From Cephalotus follicularis (Eukaryota > Streptophyta > Magnoliopsida > Oxalidales > Cephalotaceae): DNA of 64,000 bases. This document shows positions 58,979-64,000 of the stretch, one piece after another. Position numbers and translations under genes: made by a program. The stretch covers positions 479,707 through 543,706 of the forward strand of contig BDDD01000023.1 in assembly GCA_001972305.1 (NCBI GenBank). The letters run 5' to 3'. Every line of letters begins with the position of its first letter. The first letter of the stretch is position 1. Under the pieces are notes generated by a model. That model searched no databases, was not told where the DNA came from, and saw only the letters and a list, made by a program, of their open reading frames with translations.

Positions 58979-59545
58979 TCATTTGAGCCTTGGTAATGAA
59001 GTAAGATCATCCGGAACATAAGCTTCAGAGAACTCAGACTGAAATCTTTCCCACATCCTGTCAAGTCCACTAGATTCCCACTTTGCTTCAATCGTCTCCC
59101 ACCAATGGGTAGCTTCACCCCCTAAGCGGTATACGGCAAAATTGAGCTTATGCTCATCAGTAAACCTTAAAGCAGCAAATATTTTCTCCAAGTCTCTAAT
59201 CCACTGCTCTGCCATAGTAGCATTCAACTCACCATTGAATATCAGAGGATTTTTCCCCATGAACCTCTCCAAATCTCTGCCAAATCCACCAGTTTGACAA
59301 ATTTCAGGAGCATGCTGATAGGCTCGATTAGCCTCATACATTTGCCGAATCTGCTCCATATTCGCCGCATTGGCTTGAATCTGCTGCTGGAAAAGGTCAA
59401 CCATGCGGTAAAAATTACTCCTCTCATCTTGCACTAGAGGAATGTTTACTCCTTCATTCACTGGCGGATCATTTCCATGCACTGGCGGGGCATTGACTCC
59501 TTCGTCGGCCCTACGCCTTCCTCTTCTACCTCTTCATAGATCCAT
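58979..59545 (-). pseudogene. gag: TE5 gag N-terminal half
   Basis: The ATG at 59545-59543 starts MDL, then a TGA where TE2 has Arg, then RGRRGRRRADEGVNAPP. The gag domain follows (FNGELNATMAEQWIRDLEKIF, THWWETIEAKWESSGLDRMW, RFQSEFSEAYV). After AYV it jumps to DDLTSLP, which belongs to pol, and then into the tandem repeat. Close to TE2 Gag throughout. Only the first half of Gag is on this strand; the rest is in the inverted piece at 55206-55770. Confidence 0.87.
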
Positions 59546-59678
59546 TCTATTTCCTATATGGAATGATGTCAATCATTAGGAAACAGTTCATTTTTTTGCT
59601 AAGACACTTTCCTTTTCAGGAGACAATATGCTTAATTGCCAAGGAATTTATCCCAGCGGTAGCTTATAATTTATATAA

Positions 59679-59690
59679 GCTCTGATACCA
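59679..59690 (-). promoter_or_regulatory. TE5 primer-binding site
   Basis: Minus-strand TGGTATCAGAGC lies three bases inside the 5' LTR. Confidence 0.85.
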
Positions 59691-59693
59691 TGT

Positions 59694-61575
59694 TGTCATA
59701 CCCCGTTTTTCAACAACAACATATCTAAAGATATCAGGTATAATAATCCAGCATTCGACAAATAATCACGATTCATTAATCAAAAGCGAAAGCACTCCAT
59801 AACCGGATTATCAAGATTATCCGCACACAGCCCATACTACGTGCTTACAAGTACAAACATAAGTTATAAATTACATGCCATAGATGTAAATATAACGAAC
59901 AAAGTATGATTTATTACAATACAACTTGACATAGTAAATAACAACCTTAAACAAAGCAGAAGCTCTTCTCAAGCTTCAGCAGCACTTGCCCGAATACCTT
60001 CACTTAATCTGAAATTGTGGGGGGTTAGCCTTTGTCCTCACTCGGCTAAGTAGGAATAAAGCATGAGAAAGAATATATAAATGTAAACATGCATAACAGT
60101 TTATTTTGAAAATAACATATATATTTAAGTATTCCAATATATATGATCAATCATGCCAAGTGGCCATAGACAGTAAAATTCAAGAATACCGCACAAGGGT
60201 AAAATCAATCAATACAATGGTTGGGTGTCACATGTCGCTAACTCCTAACACCAACTGCGCACCACCTAACTATCACCCTACACTCCGAAAATGATAGATC
60301 ATGTAACAATTCTGCCTGCATTTAGCGGGTAGGTAACAATCAAGATTTGCATTACATATAAGTTTGGCGGAAGCACTAGCCAACTCCCGGCACATACGAC
60401 CACCCCGTAGCTAGTGATGTTTCCTATCACTCGACTAACGACAATAAGCATAGACAATCAATTCAATAACAATATTACATATATCTATAATATGCAATAT
60501 AGTAGTAGTTTTCTTTTAGAAACATTTAACAATTCAATGATCGTACATCTATTTTGGAGGAAACAGTAACAATACAGTAGTGGTTCTCGATAGGAGAACA
60601 AAACAATAGTGGTACCTCTCCTGGGAGGAAACAGTAAATCATTGACAGTAAGTTTTCATTTTAAATACCATAGTAAAAATCCATATTTGTGCTTATAGCA
60701 CTTAGTTGGTTCAATCCTTGAAATTTAAGAAACAATAGTGTTTATGAGTACTTAATAGATATACAATATCTATAACAGCAGCATTATACAACAGCATAAT
60801 AATAGGGACAATAGCAATTCAATGATTCGAAGAAGGGTCATTAGCATAACGATAGTCAATCTTGCATATTTCACACAATGAATGCATAAGTCGTTTAATT
60901 CCTGAAATGTAACGACATATGGCCAGGATTGAATGTTACAATCATCCCATGTGGAGGCCAGGGTAATTACATATAATTTAAGCCTAACAGTACCTATTAT
61001 CAGCAAATTATCTCTGAACAATTGACTATTAGTAAGAATAGCCGGTCGTTTACATTGAGCAGTTGAATGTTTGTCCTTAACAGTCAACTGTTTACTTTGT
61101 GTAGTCAACTGTTTGTCCTTAACAGTCAGCTGTTTACATTTAGTAGTCGACTGTTAGGCTCAATAGTTGACTGTTTTGCCCAGAAAATAGACAAGCAGTA
61201 GCTAACAAGAACAGAGTAGGCATGTTCACAATCCAAATCAAACCAATCAATAGCATGCAATCATATAGAAATTATCAAGACATGCCATACATATTATATC
61301 TTCAAAAAATGTCAATACCCCTACCTCAAATGCTATCCCAGAATCAAATTGGATTGATTCTTCTCTTTATGTTCCACGTTCAACTCAACACCAACAATCC
61401 AAAAATTTAATGCTATAGATGCATGTTTGACAGTAGGTTTACATCCATATCAGTACGTTCAGATTGTGGTATAACCATAACAACATAAGTGAGCTCGGAT
61501 TAGTGGCTTACCAGGAAGAATAAAGCTCCAATTTCAAATCACTAGCTCCAACATGCAAGTTCAGAAATTACTCCA
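59694..61575 (-). repeat. TE5 5' LTR, part before TE11
   Basis: TGTCATACCCCG at 59694, aligning with 25365 to about 27230 of the 3' LTR. It is interrupted at AAATTACTCCA by TE11. The five bases ctcca (61571-61575) are the expected left target duplication; the right copy is outside the window. CAGTCGACTG motifs lie at 61010-61190. Confidence 0.88.
61010..61190. repeat. CAGTCGACTG array in TE5 5' LTR
   Basis: About eight variants, several decayed to CAGTCAACTG or AGTTGACTG, consistent with C-to-T loss at the CpG in the core. Confidence 0.83.
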
Positions 61576-61734
61576 TGTTGGGTTTTGCCATCCCTTTAAT
61601 TGTGTTAAAGATTATGTTTCGATGATTAACAAGCAAGTAACAATCAAGAAACACTTATATGCATGTTTTGATATCATATACTCACTTGGTTGTAATGTTG
61701 AAAGTGTTGCAAGGTTTTATATTGCAGAAACAGG

Positions 61735-62095
61735 CAATCCAGTCGACTGCCCAAGTATGACCAGCCGACTGGACCTTCAAACAAACCCAGAAACTGTATT
61801 TGCACTCCAGCCAGCCGACTGCCTCAGGTGCCCAGTCGACTGCCATGACAATCCAGTCGACTGCCAAGGCTTTCCAGCCGACTGCCAAGAAATGCACAAT
61901 TCAACTAGTAGCTTTGGAAATCGAATTTCTAGCCCAAACAGCCGACTGGAACAGAGCATCAGTCGACTGCCAAGGCATCCAGTCGACTGCCCAGTCCATC
62001 CAGCCGACTGCCTCCCTCCAACGACTATAATTACAAATGCACAACATTTTACCAGCCAACTGCAAGGAAAATCCAGACGACTGGATTTGGTCTGA
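61735..62095. repeat. CAG(T/C)CGACTG array in TE11 LTR (U3)
   Basis: About twelve copies of CAGTCGACTG or CAGCCGACTG, spaced 11-50 bp, often followed by CCA. They end about 35 bp before the TATA box. The same motif is found in the gypsy LTRs of TE2 and TE5, including the LTR into which TE11 inserted. Confidence 0.9.
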
Positions 62096-62126
62096 ATGCC
62101 TAAAAATAGATCCGTTGGAGGATCTC

Positions 62127-62133
62127 TATAAAA
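62127..62133 (+). promoter_or_regulatory. TATA box of TE11 LTR
   Basis: TATAAAA in CTCTATAAAAGGAAG, the same context as the TE4 TATA box at 5987. Confidence 0.72.
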
Positions 62134-62612
62134 GGAAGAAAGTGGTATTTTTACAGGAGAGATATATCAAGAGATAACAAGCAAATACACATTACTTCCA
62201 AGCAACACTAGAGCTATTCTACATCTTTCAAATCAATATCCAAAGCTTGTAACTAAGCTAGCACTTTCATATCCAACCTTTGAGAGGTTATTGTAAACAC
62301 AACACAATTCACTTTTATCATTCTTTGTATTTGAGGGGAGTGAACCCTTGTAAGGTGTTTCATTGATTTACACCCGGAACTCAAATCAAGTGTAAGGTGG
62401 TTTTCTTTGATTTGTACCCGTAAGCTGAAAATCAAAGGTTGCTAGTGGATTCTAGTGGAAACTCAAGGGGTTCTTGAGAAAGTGGACGTAGGCACGGTTT
62501 TGCCAAACCACTATAAATTCATTTGCACACTCTCTAACTCTCTCTCTTTATTACTTGTGATTATTTGATTGCGTGTTGTGTGCTTGTTTAGTTTCATTGC
62601 TTAATTTGTATT

Positions 62613-63745
62613 TTCCGCGGTGCTTGCCGAAGAGTTGGACTCCAAAGGTGACGGCAATTGAGGAGGCTAAGGACCTTTCCACTCTTCCACTCGAACAACT
62701 CCTAGGCTCCTTGATGACACATGATACAACAATGAAGAATCATGAGAATGTGGAAGTCAAGAAGAAAAAGGCAATCGCTTTCAAAGCTTCAAAGGAAGAT
62801 AGTGAAAGTGATGAAGATGGAGATGTTGCGCTTATTACCTCCCAATTCAAAAGGTTCCTTAAGAATGAAAAAGGTAAAAAGAATTTCAAAAAGAATTACC
62901 TTCAAGATGAAGAACCAAGCAAACAGGAAGAACCAACATGCTATGAATGCAAGAAGCCCGGCCACTTCAAAAACGAGTGTCCAAACCTCAAAAAGAAAGA
63001 GCAATTCAAGAAAAAGAATGAACACTTCAAGAAGAAGAAAGCGATGGTAGCCACATGGTCGGATAGCGATTCCTCAAGCTCCGAAGAGGAAAGTGATGAA
63101 GAGGTTGCACACATTGCCTACATGGAAATTGAGGATGAGGAAGAAAACGAGGTAAATTTTACTTTTGATGAATTGCAAAGTGCTTATGAAAATTTATATG
63201 TTGAATATGAGAATGTGTGTTTGAAAAATAAGACCTTAAAGAAAAATGCTATGTCCACATCTAAAGAAATTGATGATTTAAAGAGTGAGAATAGCAAGTA
63301 TTTGAATGAAATTGAATCTCTAAAAGGTAAAAATAGCTTTTACATAAATGAGATTGAAATTTTAAATGTTTCTTCAAAATTGTCAAATGATTTTATGGAA
63401 GAAAATGAAAAACTAAAAATTGAAATTGATGCTTTGAAGAAAACGTTTTCCAAATTTTTCAATAGTAGTGACAAGTTGGATAATTTGCTAGGATTACAAA
63501 GGTGTGTGTTTGACAAAGCCGGTCTCGGCTATGATGAAATGAAAAATGTCAAACATTTTAAGAATTTCTTTGTCAAGAAGAGTGAACCAAAAATGTCTTG
63601 CAATTATTGTGGTAGATTAGGACATATATCTACTTCATGCTTTTGTAGAAAGAATATTGGTAAAACTAGGAGAATTTGGGTTCCGAAAGGAACTTTCGTG
63701 ACTAACGCTCAAGGACCCAAATTTATTTGGGTACCAAAAGTTTAA
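62613..63745 (+). pseudogene. gag: TE11 gag, N terminus deleted, otherwise open
   Basis: The frame is open from 62573 but Gag similarity starts near 62616 (LPKSWTPKVTAIEEAKDLSTLPLE). There follow a knuckle CYECKKPGHFKNEC, an acidic patch DSDSSSSEEESDEE, a coiled coil of about 100 residues (FDELQSAYENLYVEYENV onward), a second knuckle CNYCGRLGHISTSC and the tail IWVPKGT...FIWVPKV before TAA. This is the SIRE/Maximus Gag layout. About 375 codons are without a stop, much better than TE4 gag, but the capsid half is missing. No natural ATG begins the domain. Confidence 0.83.
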
Positions 63746-64000
63746 ATCTCTTACTTTGTAGGTGTGCTCAAAGGAAATGGTACTATGGAACATCAAGCTA
63801 TATATATGACCAATGAGCACATGTGTAGTAAGTTCTTTTTGTTTTTGTACATATCATGACAATTGGTATGTGTGTATGTGCTATGATTTTTTTTAATGCA
63901 AATTACATGATTGATTGTATATTTGTTTCTAAAACATGTCTTGCATCAAACATTGAGTTTTCAACTCAATCATATCAAAATAATCATATATCTAAGTCAC
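63746..64000 (+). other. TE11 after gag: no protease seen
   Basis: TGTAGGTGTGCTCAAAGG resembles the gag-protease linker of TE4 (7326-7340), but the protease DSG motif does not follow. The rest is AT-rich and I see nothing in it. Confidence 0.5.

Larger units (their letters stand above)
61576..62612 (+). repeat. TE11 5' LTR, right end deleted
   Basis: Contains the palindrome array, a TATA box, GAGAGGTTATTGTAAACAC and GTGAACCCTTGTAAGG stretches also found in the TE4 LTR (compare 6174-6235), and the GTGGACGTAGGCA stretch near 62482 (compare 6361). The end is not visible, and the switch to gag is near 62612. Confidence 0.78.
25365..64000 (-). mobile_element. TE5: Ty3/gypsy element, runs past right edge, host of TE6, TE9 and TE11
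   Basis: Its 3' LTR begins TGTCACACC at 25365 and, after removing nested TE6 and TE9, ends at 52179. The interior is 52180-59693, with a minus-strand primer site. The 5' LTR starts at 59694 and is cut by TE11 at 61575. Integrase with a chromodomain-like tail, RNase H, RT and Gag are all recognisable but scrambled by an inversion, a tandem-repeat array and a 220-bp RT duplication. LTR ends and Gag closely match TE2, so these are sister families, probably of the chromovirus branch. Confidence 0.88.
61576..64000 (+). mobile_element. TE11: SIRE-like Ty1/copia element, cut by right edge
   Basis: Starts TGTTGGG in the TE5 5' LTR. The LTR is followed directly by mid-gag, so the LTR end, primer site and Gag N terminus are deleted, much as in TE4. 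The gag resembles TE4 gag, with an acidic patch, long coiled coil and C-terminal knuckle. Protease is not found before the window ends. Confidence 0.83.

Noticed and set aside
61735..62095. CRISPR-like direct repeats (CAGTCGACTG)
   Set aside because: Repeats are only 10 nt, unevenly spaced, in an LTR promoter of a eukaryotic element.
61553..62095. 180-codon ORF covering the TE11 array
   Set aside because: It is a translation of the CAGTCGACTG array (VDCP/ADCL repeats) starting in TE5 LTR sequence and crossing the insertion point.

Overview
The window is transposon-rich DNA from a flowering plant. I find no host gene, tRNA, rRNA or CRISPR array. Nearly everything belongs to Ty3/gypsy and Ty1/copia LTR retrotransposons stacked inside one another. 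The evidence is paired 1-3 kb LTRs, primer-binding sites complementary to initiator tRNA-Met (TGGTATCAGAG), polypurine tracts, target-site duplications, and decayed gag and pol frames. The species cannot be named from this sequence.

I call the elements TE1 to TE11. Left stack: TE1 (copia, minus, runs off the left edge) lies beside AT-rich LTR-like DNA that was hit by TE2 (gypsy, minus, 2625-24243, 5-bp duplication aaaat). The 3' LTR of TE2 was hit by TE3 (gypsy, minus, 3321-17590, duplication gtttt). The 3' LTR of TE3 was hit by TE4 (SIRE/Maximus-like copia, plus, 5237-11951). A later deletion removed the end of TE4, the rest of the TE3 LTR and the TE3 integrase. TE4 keeps a zinc-knuckle gag piece, a protease-integrase piece fused to the RNase H tail, and a long extra frame (9011-10335).

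Right stack: TE5 (gypsy, minus, 25365 to beyond the window). Its 3' LTR contains TE6 (gypsy, minus, 27619-45609). The 3' LTR of TE6 contains TE7 (copia, minus, 29734-39510), and the 3' LTR of TE7 is cut by an LTR-like block, TE8 (from 32039). TE9 (gypsy, plus, 45612-51930), a gag-only element, landed two bases past the end of TE6. The TE5 interior (52180-59693) holds integrase, RNase H and RT, then an inverted gag-pol piece, then a 3.2-kb higher-order tandem repeat containing a short LINE-like insertion (TE10), then the gag N terminus. The 5' LTR of TE5 is cut by TE11 (SIRE-like copia, plus, 61576 to the edge).

The most unusual signal is a set of LTR-borne arrays of short palindromes with a TCGAC core. 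AAAGACRTCGACGYCTTT occurs in TE3 (Ty3), TE4 (Ty1) and TE8. CAGTCGACTG occurs in TE2 and TE5 (Ty3) and TE11 (Ty1). GGCGTCRACGTG occurs in TE6. In TE4 and TE11 the arrays end 35-95 bp before a TATA box. The motif types are shared across superfamilies, which vertical descent of each element does not explain.
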